A stretch of DNA of 46,651 bases from DASPRG01 sp963796125 (lineage in GTDB: Bacteria > Nitrospirota > Thermodesulfovibrionia > Thermodesulfovibrionales > SM23-35), in assembly GCA_963796125.1 (NCBI GenBank), contig CAWCKM010000027.1, forward strand, positions 1 to 46,651. The letters are read 5' to 3'. The position numbers were made by a program, and so were the translations under genes. The notes under the pieces are model-generated. The model was given only the letters and a program-made list of their open reading frames with translations, was not told where the DNA came from and made no database searches. Below are positions 1 to 8,298 of the stretch, piece by piece (position 1 is the first letter of the stretch; each line of letters begins with the position of its first letter).

Positions 1-1
1 A

Positions 2-94
2 CAATTAATTACCCTGAATCTGCAGCGTATTGAGCTTTTGCACACGGTATCCACTGCCCCCTGTACAATTACAACGGTGTTTGCGTTAAACTGA
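2..94 (+). CDS. 3' end of an unidentified gene (partial)
   Basis: An open frame runs from the window edge to a TGA at 92-94, giving about 30 C-terminal residues that end in TTVFALN. It stops 3 nt before the start of the GDT1-like gene, as expected for the last codons of an upstream gene in the same transcript. The fragment is too short to assign to a family. Chance openness over 30 codons is possible, so confidence is low. Confidence 0.3.
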   Translation, partial: QLITLNLQRIELLHTVSTAPCTITTVFALN

Positions 95-97
95 AAG

Positions 98-643
98 ATG
101 ATTTCCGATATGTTAGTGCCCTTTGCTGCTGTTGGCCTGGCTGAACTGGGTGATAAAACTCAGCTAACAGTCTTATGCCTTGCTTCAAAAACTAAAAGAC
201 ATTTTGAACTGTTGTTAGGAATTATACTTGCTTTTGTCATAACAGATGGCTCGGCTATCATGTTAGGTAATTTCATAACAACGCACATCCCAATAAACTA
301 CATTAAGATAATGTCTGGTATTGTATTTATTTTGTTTGGAATCGTAACTCTCATGAGTAAAAAACAGGAAGAGGCTACATGTGACCTAAAAAAACCTTTT
401 GTATCAGGATTTCTCCTCATCTTTGTATCTGAGATCGGAGACAAGACTCAGATAGCCTCTGGTTTGTTCGCGACTAAATTCGATCCCCTCATGGTATTTA
501 TGGGGGTGATTTCTGCTCTGACAATTTTATCTGTCATGGCTATTTATTTAGGAAAGTTCATTGCCCTAAAAGTGAATAAAAAAGTGATCTCTAACATTGC
601 CGGAGTTGTGTTTATTCTCGTTGGAATATTCTGTTTGTTTTAA
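98..643 (+). CDS. GDT1/UPF0016 (TMEM165) family cation transporter
   Basis: This is a predicted inner-membrane protein of 181 residues made of two homologous halves. Each half carries the family signature E-x-G-D-K-T: AELGDKTQ near residue 16 and SEIGDKTQ near residue 111. About six hydrophobic segments are visible, three per half, and a short charged linker (SKKQEEATCDLKK) separates the halves. Bacterial and eukaryotic members export Mn2+ or exchange Ca2+/Mn2+ for H+, so manganese or calcium efflux is the likely role, though the ion cannot be read from sequence. The length is normal for bacterial two-repeat members. It starts at an ATG with only a weak GAAAG upstream. It is convergent with the nuclease gene that follows. 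Confidence 0.88.
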   Translation: MISDMLVPFAAVGLAELGDKTQLTVLCLASKTKRHFELLLGIILAFVITDGSAIMLGNFITTHIPINYIKIMSGIVFILFGIVTLMSKKQEEATCDLKKPFVSGFLLIFVSEIGDKTQIASGLFATKFDPLMVFMGVISALTILSVMAIYLGKFIALKVNKKVISNIAGVVFILVGIFCLF

Positions 644-660
644 AGGCCAATATTGGCCTT
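643..660. terminator. Perfect 18-bp palindrome between convergent genes, possible bidirectional terminator
   Basis: AAGGCCAATATTGGCCTT overlaps the last base of the GDT1-like stop codon and lies 7 nt from the end of the convergent nuclease gene. It can fold as a GC-rich stem on either strand. Neither strand has a following T-run, so intrinsic termination is unproven and it may act only as an mRNA 3'-end barrier. Confidence 0.35.
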
Positions 661-666
661 GGTGAT

Positions 667-1209
667 TTACAGTCGTGGATGTCCTTTTCTGTATTCCCAC
701 GGGGTTTCCTTTAATCCCCCTCGCCCCCAGATCCCGAGACTCTTTTTTCTTGCCACTTCCTGTGCTTTTTTAAATTCATCAACGTACCTGATGTTCGGCG
801 GAAAGGTATAGAGCATAGCATAACCTTCACTGAGCATCTGAACGTTTATCATCCTTTTATCGGGTGTCCATATATAGGATAGAAGCCTTCCGTGGACATC
901 TCTTTTTTCAATATCAAACTCGAGGGAGACTGTCCATTGGGATGTTTTCAGCAAATCGCTTAAATATTTCTTAGACTTCTGACCCCACGGACTCTGCTGG
1001 AATTCAGGTGCATCTATGCCGATCAACCTCACCTTCTCTCTCTTCCCTTCCAAGAGAACAGTTATCGTATCACCATCGTTTACCCCAACAACTCTCACAT
1101 AATCCTGTTTCGACTGAGTCTCGGCCTGGTATCTGCCATAAAGACTAAAGAGCAATAGCACGATTGAAGCTGTGAGACCGATGATTATCCTTAACATTTT
1201 CTTGTTCAT
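667..1209 (-). CDS. Secreted or membrane-anchored thermonuclease (SNase-like) protein
   Basis: The 180-residue protein begins with a hydrophobic N-terminal segment (residues about 6-24, after MNKK) that looks like a signal peptide or anchor, so it probably acts outside the cytoplasm. The rest is one SNase-like OB fold. DGDTITV and VRLIGIDAPE carry the metal-binding Asp and first catalytic Arg, and EKRDVHGR carries the catalytic Glu and second Arg. All key staphylococcal nuclease residues therefore appear present, which supports Ca2+-dependent cleavage of DNA or RNA. It lies 61 nt downstream of selA on the same strand and may share its transcript. A scavenging or DNA-turnover role is inference. 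Confidence 0.85.
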   Translation of the reverse strand: MNKKMLRIIIGLTASIVLLLFSLYGRYQAETQSKQDYVRVVGVNDGDTITVLLEGKREKVRLIGIDAPEFQQSPWGQKSKKYLSDLLKTSQWTVSLEFDIEKRDVHGRLLSYIWTPDKRMINVQMLSEGYAMLYTFPPNIRYVDEFKKAQEVARKKSLGIWGRGGLKETPWEYRKGHPRL

Positions 1210-1270
1210 GATATGTTTACCAACACAAAAATATTGGCATGAATCAGTAAAGTTACAGATTGGTCAAGGA

Positions 1271-2686
1271 TCAGATATTTTCTGAGAGCGCTGCCTTAAT
1301 TCTCTTTACGAGATCTTCCAGATCAACTTCTCTCACAGTTCTTGCGTCGAGCATCAATAAATCTTCTCTTATCCTCGCGATAATCGGGGGGCTACCAGTT
1401 CTCAATCTTGTCTCAAGTTCATTGACAGAAACAGTATCCGGTTTTATTGAAACTACATAGGTCGGGAAATCTATCTCTGGCAAAGAACCTCCGCCAGCTC
1501 TTGATAAATCTGCCATTACCGCAATATGGGCATTCTGAACTTCTTTCTTCAATCTCTTTGCGATTCTGCTTGCACGCCCTCTTATCTCCTCTGGTTTCTG
1601 GAGGAGCATCCTGAGTGTCGGGATTTTCTCAATAGCCTTTTCTTCATCGATATATTCCATAAGCGTCGCTTCAAAACCAGCAAGGGTAAGCTTGTCTATC
1701 CTCATAGCCCTTGTTATCGGATTTTTCTGGATCCTTTCAATATATTCTCTCTTACCCACAATAACTCCACCCTGAGGTCCACCAAGAAGCTTGTCACCGC
1801 TGAAGGTCGTTATATCAACACCTGAGCTTACGATATCTCTCACTGCCGGTTCGTCAGAGATGCCAAAGGGTTTTAAGTCTATGAGGCACCCACTCCCGAG
1901 GTCGAACATCACGGGAATCTGATACTTCCTGCCAAGACTAGCAAGGTCTTCAACAGAAACTTCCTCTGCGAATCCCTTGACTCTGAAATTGGATTTGTGG
2001 ACTTTGACAATAAGGGCTGTATTGTCATTGATAGCCCTTTCATAGTCAAAGAGATGGGTCTTGTTTGTCGTTCCTACTTCCCGGAGTATTGCACCGCTTG
2101 CTGCCATAACTTCAGGCATTCTGAAGGAACCACCTATCTCAACGAGCTCACCCCTTGAAACAATCGCCTCCCTGCCTTTTGACAAGGTGTTGAGACAGAG
2201 CATGACAGCAGCCGCATTATTGTTGACGATAAGAGCATCCTCTGCACCTGTGACCTCCCTGAGAATTCTTTTGACATGGGAATATCTTTTCCCCCTTCTT
2301 CCTGCTTCCAATTCGTATTCAAGGTTGGAATAACTTCCGCTACCCTTTCTGATGTTTTCGAGTGCCTTTTCCGAGAGAAGAGAACGGCCGAGGTTTGTGT
2401 GAATTACAATGCCTGTAGCATTTATGAGGGGCCTGAGGCTATAGGAGGAGAGCCTTCCAATGATATGTTCAATGCCTGCCATCATGGATTCTTCAGAGAT
2501 ATCTGATGTTAATCCCTTCAGAATGTCCTTCCTCCTCTGGTCAATGACTTCTCTGATGGCCTGAATAACGTATCTCCTCGGATAGGTATTCAGCCATTCT
2601 GTTCCCTGATAACTCCTCAGGATTTCATCTACCGATGGCAGACTCGAGAGTAACTTCTGTTTTTCCTCCATGTCTTTTTCTACCAT
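1271..2686 (-). CDS. selA: L-seryl-tRNA(Sec) selenium transferase
   Basis: SelA is a cytosolic PLP enzyme that converts seryl-tRNA(Sec) to selenocysteinyl-tRNA(Sec) using selenophosphate. The 471 residues match the family length. Visible signatures are NATGIVIHTNLGRS in the N-terminal part, NNNAAAVML around residue 155, and the PLP-lysine motif SGDKLLGGPQGG near residue 295. An alternative in-frame ATG five codons in (2671) is equally plausible, and neither start has a clear ribosome binding site. selB and selD are not adjacent. Its presence implies that the organism makes selenoproteins such as formate dehydrogenases or hydrogenases elsewhere in the genome. Confidence 0.95.
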   Translation of the reverse strand: MVEKDMEEKQKLLSSLPSVDEILRSYQGTEWLNTYPRRYVIQAIREVIDQRRKDILKGLTSDISEESMMAGIEHIIGRLSSYSLRPLINATGIVIHTNLGRSLLSEKALENIRKGSGSYSNLEYELEAGRRGKRYSHVKRILREVTGAEDALIVNNNAAAVMLCLNTLSKGREAIVSRGELVEIGGSFRMPEVMAASGAILREVGTTNKTHLFDYERAINDNTALIVKVHKSNFRVKGFAEEVSVEDLASLGRKYQIPVMFDLGSGCLIDLKPFGISDEPAVRDIVSSGVDITTFSGDKLLGGPQGGVIVGKREYIERIQKNPITRAMRIDKLTLAGFEATLMEYIDEEKAIEKIPTLRMLLQKPEEIRGRASRIAKRLKKEVQNAHIAVMADLSRAGGGSLPEIDFPTYVVSIKPDTVSVNELETRLRTGSPPIIARIREDLLMLDARTVREVDLEDLVKRIKAALSENI

Positions 2687-2828
2687 AAAAAAGTTAAAAA
2701 TGAAAAGGAAAAAATGAAAAATAACAAAATCTTTTTTTATACAGTGATTATCTCATAAATCGAATCACAAAGAGAGACTCAATAATGCCCTACAACTTTG
2801 GTTTCAAAAAGTTAAAACTTTTTCTCAA

Positions 2829-2869
2829 TTGACAAGACAAATAAGAGGGAATTAACATTCTTATAGAAT
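2829..2869 (+). promoter_or_regulatory. Candidate promoter of the 6S RNA
   Basis: A consensus -35 TTGACA (2829-2834) is followed after 18 nt by TAACAT (2853-2858). A second -10-like TATAGAAT lies at 2862-2869. Either would place transcription start between about 2865 and 2877, just upstream of the 6S terminal stem. Which -10 is used cannot be decided from sequence. Confidence 0.45.
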
Positions 2870-2880
2870 GATTCATGAAA

Positions 2881-3040
2881 GAGGATCTTGGGTGTTGAGG
2901 TTGGGAGAACAAAGATTAAGGGAACCCGGAGTGCGGAATGTGGTGAGCATGCCCCAGGCTAACGTATGGGGAAGCCTAAAGCATCTGCCAGGGTACCCAC
3001 TTGATGAAAAACCGTAACAACTCAGCACCCAAGTCTTTTA
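2881..3040 (+). ncRNA. ssrS: 6S RNA
   Basis: 6S RNA binds the sigma70 RNA polymerase holoenzyme as an open-promoter mimic and tunes transcription in stationary phase. The core GGTGAGCATGCCCC followed by GGGGAAGCCTAAAG (2942-2982) matches the conserved apical part of 6S RNA (GGTGAGCATGCTCGG and CGAGAAGCCTTAAA in E. coli). A 13-bp terminal stem closes it: CTTGGGTGTTGAG (2887-2899) pairs with CTCAGCACCCAAG (3021-3033) with one G-U. A T-rich stretch (TCTTTTATTT) follows. The total of about 155 nt is slightly short for 6S. Exact ends are approximate. The 76-codon open frame starting inside it has no support. Confidence 0.8.
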
Positions 3041-3233
3041 TTTCCTACCTGATGGCAACTTTTGATATTAATTTCTACCTCAGAATTTATTCGGATATAC
3101 TTCATAAAAAGTTACTTTGGTTCTACACGAAAACGATAGTTTTAATAACTGAAGATAACCCCATCCGGAATGATTTTTTCAAGTTTTTAAGTCCTGCAGT
3201 CAGGTATTCCTGCTATTCAGAGAAATTTTGAAA

Positions 3234-3315
3234 TGCGAGAGAGGGGAGTTGAACCCCTACGGTATTACCCACTGGATCCTAAGTCCAGCGCGTCTGCCAG
3301 TTCCGCCACTCTCGC
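3234..3315 (-). tRNA. tRNA-Leu (anticodon UAG)
   Basis: On the minus strand an 82-nt cloverleaf is complete. The acceptor GCGAGAG pairs with CTCTCGC, the D arm contains GGCAGACG, and the anticodon stem-loop CTGGA-CTTAGGA-TCCAG gives UAG. A long variable arm (TGGGTAATACCGTA) marks a class II tRNA, followed by a T arm with GGTTCAACTCC. The discriminator is A, as expected for leucine, and CCA is not encoded. The 5' end is only 3 nt after the stop codon of the upstream DUF4912 gene, so the two are probably one transcript cut by RNase P. Confidence 0.95.
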
Positions 3316-3318
3316 TGC

Positions 3319-4197
3319 TTACCTCTCGTATCCAATAGGGGGGATAGGGAGACTGGTTTCGAGTCCGGTTTCATAAAGCCTATGAGGCAATATCCCTTTT
3401 TCCAAAATTTCAGCGGGAGGAGTTGAAGCCTTGTTTGATCTTGCGACTATGACAAAATAACCTTCAGAATCAATAACCCCGATATCTGCAATGAACTCCT
3501 TTTCAGGATCAACATCCAAGTACAGGTTACCTATCCTATCATGAATAGCTATATCAGCGTAACTAGTTACCACCATACCATCAAAGTCTACACCTGTAAT
3601 GTCGTACAGCCTGATCTTGAGAATACCTTCATGTTTCTTAAAGGTATCTTCTACTACCTCCCAATAAATAAACAACTTCTTGGGATCAACAATCATGAGA
3701 GCGATACTGTCTTCTCCGTATTCTTCAGATAATATATCAACAGGAAGAGGTGGATACCTTTCTTCTTTTTCATAAAAGGAAACTGTCTTTGTTCTCTCGG
3801 GAGCAGCCTTTTTAGGGAGGACTACCCTCTTAGCCGTTATTTTTTTCTGGGGCTTGGTAGTGACTTTCTTTACTTCAACTTTTTTCCTAAGAGGAGAGGC
3901 AACTTTCTTCTCTGCCTTTTTAGCTACTTTTTTCTTCTCTACTTTTTTTTCTTTCTTGATTGCAACCTTTTTAGGTTCTTTCTTTTTAGGCTTTCCGGCA
4001 GCTTTTTCTTGGTTTGCCTTGACCTCAACTTTTTTGTTTCCTTTTCTAACAGTCTTCCTTGCAGCTATTTTCTTTTCAGTTTTAGTCTTGCCTGCAGCAA
4101 CCCTTTTCTTTTTTACAGGAGTCTTTTTAGACACTGCTTTTATTGTTATCTTTTTGGCGGTAGCACTTCTCCCCTTCATAGGTTTCTTCTTATCCAT
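3319..4197 (-). CDS. Histone-H1-like Lys/Ala tail fused to a DUF4912 domain
   Basis: The roughly 292-residue protein has two parts. Residues 1-145 are almost entirely Lys, Ala, Val and Thr in KKVA/KKxxAKK repeats like histone H1 or bacterial H1-like proteins, and probably bind DNA or RNA. The C-terminal half (about 155-270) matches DUF4912, with the typical ALMIVDPKKLFIYWEV core. The start was moved to the ATG at 4197 because AAAGGGGG precedes it; a start 10 codons upstream lacks a ribosome binding site. It lies 39 nt downstream of polA on the same strand and just before tRNA-Leu. Function is unknown; a nucleoid-associated role is inference from composition. Confidence 0.8.
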   Translation of the reverse strand: MDKKKPMKGRSATAKKITIKAVSKKTPVKKKRVAAGKTKTEKKIAARKTVRKGNKKVEVKANQEKAAGKPKKKEPKKVAIKKEKKVEKKKVAKKAEKKVASPLRKKVEVKKVTTKPQKKITAKRVVLPKKAAPERTKTVSFYEKEERYPPLPVDILSEEYGEDSIALMIVDPKKLFIYWEVVEDTFKKHEGILKIRLYDITGVDFDGMVVTSYADIAIHDRIGNLYLDVDPEKEFIADIGVIDSEGYFVIVARSNKASTPPAEILEKGILPHRLYETGLETSLPIPPIGYER

Positions 4198-4236
4198 TGT
4201 ACCCCCTTTATAATTATAGTTTAGCAAAAATTATAT

Positions 4237-6903
4237 TCAATGTGCCTCTGCCCAGTTATTTCCATGACCTATGTCGACCCTTATAGGCACAGAAAGTTCT
4301 GCCGCCTTTTCCATTTTTCCCCTCACAATACTTCTCACTGTCTCATATTCTTGCATGGGAAGCTCAAATAAGAGTTCATCGTGAACCTGGAGAATCATCC
4401 TTGCCTTTAAACACCGGTCTCTGAAATCCCTCACTATTTGTATCATAGCGATTTTAATGATATCAGCTGCTGTCCCCTGAATAGGAGAATTTATCGCTAG
4501 CCGCTCACCTTGCTGCCGAACCGTTGAATTCTGGTTTTTAAGCTCTGGAATAGAACGCCGCCTGCCAAAAAGTGTTACCACATAACCTTTGCTCTTCGCA
4601 CCTGCGAGGGTCTCATCTATATATCTTTTCACACCAGGATGTCTACCAAAATATTGTTCGATATATTTTTTTGCGTCTTCCCGTGAAATACTAAGTGTTT
4701 CTGATAATCCAAAGGGAGATATGCCATAAATAACACCGAAGTTTACAGTCTTCGCAATTCTTCGCATTTCAGAAGTGACTTTATCTATTGGGAAACCAAA
4801 CAGTTCGGATGCTGTCCTTGTATGGATATCAATGTCGTTTCTGAAGGCATCGAGTAGACCTTCGTCTTGACTCAGATGCGCAAGTATTCTTAATTCCACT
4901 TGTGAGTAGTCAGCTGAAAGCAGAATGTTTCCCTCTTCTGCTATGATGGTCTCCCGTATTCTCCTTCCCCAGTCACCCCTGATAGGAATATTTTGTAAAT
5001 TAGGATCGCTGCTGCTTAACCTTCCTGTAGCAGTTGTCGTTTGATTAAATGATGTATGTATCCTTTCTGTTTTTGGATTCACGAGCTGAGGCAATGCATC
5101 TACATAGGTAGTTTTCAGTTTGTTCAGACTCCTGTAATTGAGCACCTCCCGCGGGAGTTCATGGGATGCTGCTAATTCTTCGAGGACACTCAATTCTGTT
5201 GAGAAACCCGTTTTGGTCTTTTTCGTAGGTTGAAAACCGAGGCTTTGGAACAAGACTCTACTGAGCTGTTTAGGTGAATTTATGTTGAACTCCTCCCCTG
5301 CAAGAAAGTATATTCTTCTCTGAATCCCGTCAAGCTCTCTTTCGAGTTCTTTCGCAATATGATTTAGCCTTTCTGTATCTACTTTTACACCAGCCTCTTC
5401 CATATCAGCAAGGACTTGGATGAGTGGCATTTCTATATTAGAATAAACACCCATAAGGTTTTCTTCTTTCAGTTTGTTGAAAAGGATTTCTTTTAATTCG
5501 AAAATGATAGTTACCGCATCTGCGGCATAGGAAGCGGCCTCATCTATAGGAACTTCCGCAAAGGAACTTCTTTTCCCAATAACTTCAGTAAGAGTTCTTT
5601 TCTTTTTTGATAGGTATTCGATCGTTACTTCTTCGAGGGTGTAACCCTGCTTGCTGGGATTAATGAGATAAGAGGCAATCATTATATCAAAAAGAGTTCC
5701 TTTCAGTGAGATGCCTTGCCCTTTGAGTATGAGGGTATCATATTTCAGGTTATGTCCTATTTTTGATATCGTTTCATCTTCAAAAACTGGAGAAAGAATT
5801 TTTACCATATCCTCTCTTCCAATCTGGGAAATTGCCCCTGGATAAGCATGTGAGAGAGGGATATAGAAAGGGCGGTCTTTATCTATAGTTAAAGCCAGGC
5901 CAACAATGCTATTTGATATACAAGCAGTGCCTCCTCCTTTTATGGAGGGCTCAATACTAAATGAAAACTCCTTGATAGTAGCAGATTCTATGATTTCTGC
6001 GATCTCTTGAAGTCTATTGAGAGAAAAGACTGTTTCATATGCACTCTCTCTAAAAACGTCTGCAGGAATGAGCTTCATCAGGCTGCTGAATTCAAATTCC
6101 CGAAAGAGGGACAGGAGGAGTGGCCAGTCAGGTTCTTTTAATCTGATTTCTTCCGATTGAAAATCGAGGGGCACAGATGTGTCAATCGTTGCAAGTGTTT
6201 GACTCAACTTCACCATATCTGTATTTTCGGCAATGAGTCTTCTCAATTTTTCCTTCTTAATTAAATTTGTATTCCCCAAGAGTTCTTCAAGGCTGCTCAC
6301 ACCTGAAAGAAGTTCTTTTGCCGTCTTCTCACCTATGCCTTTGATGCCAGGAATATTGTCTACCGTATCTCCTGTGAGTGCCATAAACTCTGTAACTCTC
6401 TCCGGCCCAACACCAAATTTATCTTTAATGTATTCCTCATCAAAGAATTTATCCTTCATCGGGTCATAAATCTTTATGTCTCTACCTACAAGTTGAAGCA
6501 TGTCCTTATCTGCAGTAACAATGAACACACTCTTGCCTTCAGATGATAGTCTTTTCGCAACAGTACCAATGATGTCATCTGCTTCGTACCCAGGCAGCTC
6601 AAATATCTTTATATGAAAGGCCGATATTAGCCTTTTAATATGAGGCATCTGTTCTACAAGCCCGTGAGGTGTTGCGGGTCTGTGGGCTTTATATTCTTCA
6701 AAGATTGAATGTCTTTTTGTTGGGGCAGGTGAATCAAAAGATACGACGACACCATCTGGTTTTTTCTCTCTGATGATTTTTAGAAGCATGTTTATAAAAC
6801 CATAAATGGCATTGGTAGAGAATCCTCTTGTTGTTGAAAGGTCTTTTATAGCATAGAAGGCCCGATAAGCATAAGAATTTCCATCAATAAGATAAACAGT
6901 CAT
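4237..6903 (-). CDS. polA: DNA polymerase I
   Basis: This is a family A repair and Okazaki-fragment-processing polymerase of 888 residues. The N-terminal 5'-nuclease (about 1-290) shows FDSPAPTKRH, GYEADDIIG, TADKDMLQLV and GIKGIGEKTA. The C-terminal polymerase (about 480-888) shows DPNLQNIPIRG, motif A SADYSQVELRILAHLS, motif B RRIAKTVNFGVIYGIS and motif C QVHDELLFE, all intact. The middle 3'-5' exonuclease region looks degraded: the usual FxFDxE reads FSFSIE, and the YAAEDADVT site is shortened to YAADAVT, although NLKYD is kept, so proofreading may be absent. I prefer the ATG at 6903 over an upstream TTG (6915) because it gives the usual N-terminus. It is divergent from tig. Confidence 0.96.
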   Translation of the reverse strand: MTVYLIDGNSYAYRAFYAIKDLSTTRGFSTNAIYGFINMLLKIIREKKPDGVVVSFDSPAPTKRHSIFEEYKAHRPATPHGLVEQMPHIKRLISAFHIKIFELPGYEADDIIGTVAKRLSSEGKSVFIVTADKDMLQLVGRDIKIYDPMKDKFFDEEYIKDKFGVGPERVTEFMALTGDTVDNIPGIKGIGEKTAKELLSGVSSLEELLGNTNLIKKEKLRRLIAENTDMVKLSQTLATIDTSVPLDFQSEEIRLKEPDWPLLLSLFREFEFSSLMKLIPADVFRESAYETVFSLNRLQEIAEIIESATIKEFSFSIEPSIKGGGTACISNSIVGLALTIDKDRPFYIPLSHAYPGAISQIGREDMVKILSPVFEDETISKIGHNLKYDTLILKGQGISLKGTLFDIMIASYLINPSKQGYTLEEVTIEYLSKKKRTLTEVIGKRSSFAEVPIDEAASYAADAVTIIFELKEILFNKLKEENLMGVYSNIEMPLIQVLADMEEAGVKVDTERLNHIAKELERELDGIQRRIYFLAGEEFNINSPKQLSRVLFQSLGFQPTKKTKTGFSTELSVLEELAASHELPREVLNYRSLNKLKTTYVDALPQLVNPKTERIHTSFNQTTTATGRLSSSDPNLQNIPIRGDWGRRIRETIIAEEGNILLSADYSQVELRILAHLSQDEGLLDAFRNDIDIHTRTASELFGFPIDKVTSEMRRIAKTVNFGVIYGISPFGLSETLSISREDAKKYIEQYFGRHPGVKRYIDETLAGAKSKGYVVTLFGRRRSIPELKNQNSTVRQQGERLAINSPIQGTAADIIKIAMIQIVRDFRDRCLKARMILQVHDELLFELPMQEYETVRSIVRGKMEKAAELSVPIRVDIGHGNNWAEAH

Positions 6904-6969
6904 GGTGTTTGACAAAGTATGGGTATTATTTTACATTAAAAGATTAGTAAATATGTGAGGAGGGAAAAT

Positions 6970-8298
6970 TTGCTCCAGGCAGTTGAAGATATAAGTTCTA
7001 CAAAGAAGCGTATCAAGATAGAAATCCCAGCGGAAATCATCGAAAAGGAGATACAAGACTCTCTTGAAAGGGTCAGACAGAAGACGAATTTGCCTGGCTT
7101 CAGGCCTGGTAATGCCCCCATGAATTTGATAGAAAAGCGCTTTGGGAAGAAAGTAGAGGCAGAAGTGCTTGAAAAGGTTGTCCCTGAGTTTTACAACAAG
7201 GCATTGAAAGAAGCAGACCTCAGACCTGTCGCAATGCCGGTATTGGATGAGAGGTTTACATTTCAAAGAAACAATCCCCTTAATCTTTCGCTTACTGTTG
7301 AGGTTATGCCAAAAATCGGAAACCTTGATTATACAGGAATAAAAACAAAGGATGTTCCTATTGCTTTTGATGAGTCGGAGGTTGAGAATGCCCTTAAAAA
7401 TCTTCAGGAACAAAAGGCACTGTATGAAGTTTCGGAAAAGGTGGTTGAAAAGAATGATCTTGTCACCTTCGGTTATGTTGACTGTGAGGTAGTGGAAGGG
7501 GAAACCACACCTTCTGTCAAAGAAAAGATACTGAAAATGGGGAATGAGTTGCTTCCGACAGATATTGAAAAAGAATTGACGGGGAAAAAAAAGGGTGATA
7601 CCGTAGAATTTACGAAGTCCTTTGATCTGGGGTTTGAAGTACAGGAACTCGCCGGCAAAACGGTTAAAGTGAAAATCGTGATAAACGAGGTGAAGCAAAA
7701 GATCCTTCCCGCAATAGATGATGAATTTGCAAAGGATGTTGGTTATGGCAATATTTCAGAATTAAAAGAGAAGATAAAAGAAAATCTCTATCAGTTCAAG
7801 AAGGACCAGGCTGCAAAAATCCAGAAGGCGGAGATTCTTCGACAGTTGATCGAAGCCAACGATTTTGAGATTCCGGAAACGTTGGTCAATGTTGAGTTGG
7901 ATTCTCTCATCATGCAGGAAAGCATATCCGGTGCCTCCAGGAAACCCGAGGAAGAAAGCACAGACATCACGGATCTACTTTCAGGGGTAACCGAGCCTGG
8001 TCAGGAAAAAAAGAATGAAGAAGAAAAGCACTCTGAACTGAAAGAAAAAGCGCTGAAAAATGTTCGTGCATCTATCATTATCAATGACATTGGCCAAAAA
8101 GAGGGAATAACAGTAACGGAAGATGAAGTGAGAGATCGGCTCTCTTTGCTCGCAAAAAGACTTTCTGCAAAACCAGAAGCCATCATGAACTTCTATATGA
8201 CAAAGGATGGTTCGTTGGAAGGGTTAAGACAGATGATCTTTGAAGATAAGGTTTTGGACTTCCTTTTCTCTAAAGCTACTGTCGAGAAAGGAGAATAG
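6970..8298 (+). CDS. tig: Trigger factor, ribosome-associated chaperone and prolyl isomerase
   Basis: Trigger factor binds ribosomal protein L23 at the exit tunnel and shields nascent chains. The roughly 442-residue protein has the N-terminal ribosome-binding domain with the GFRPGNAP loop (near residue 43), a central FKBP-type domain (about 155-245) and a long helical C-terminal arm region. An inserted acidic stretch near residue 320 (KPEEESTDITDLLSG) lies between the arms. The start is set at TTG 6970 because TGAGGAGGG (6956-6964) is ideally spaced for it; an upstream GTG at 6955 would place that ribosome binding site inside the gene. It directly abuts clpP, and tig-clpP-clpX is a widely conserved operon. 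Confidence 0.95.
   Translation: MLQAVEDISSTKKRIKIEIPAEIIEKEIQDSLERVRQKTNLPGFRPGNAPMNLIEKRFGKKVEAEVLEKVVPEFYNKALKEADLRPVAMPVLDERFTFQRNNPLNLSLTVEVMPKIGNLDYTGIKTKDVPIAFDESEVENALKNLQEQKALYEVSEKVVEKNDLVTFGYVDCEVVEGETTPSVKEKILKMGNELLPTDIEKELTGKKKGDTVEFTKSFDLGFEVQELAGKTVKVKIVINEVKQKILPAIDDEFAKDVGYGNISELKEKIKENLYQFKKDQAAKIQKAEILRQLIEANDFEIPETLVNVELDSLIMQESISGASRKPEEESTDITDLLSGVTEPGQEKKNEEEKHSELKEKALKNVRASIIINDIGQKEGITVTEDEVRDRLSLLAKRLSAKPEAIMNFYMTKDGSLEGLRQMIFEDKVLDFLFSKATVEKGE

Noticed and set aside
3001..3231. 76-codon plus-strand frame downstream of the 6S core
   Set aside because: It starts inside the predicted 6S RNA 3' strand, lacks a ribosome binding site and has no recognisable composition.
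6931..7698. Open frame of 255 codons on the minus strand across tig
   Set aside because: It is antisense to the clearly coded trigger factor, has no family resemblance and no ribosome binding site.
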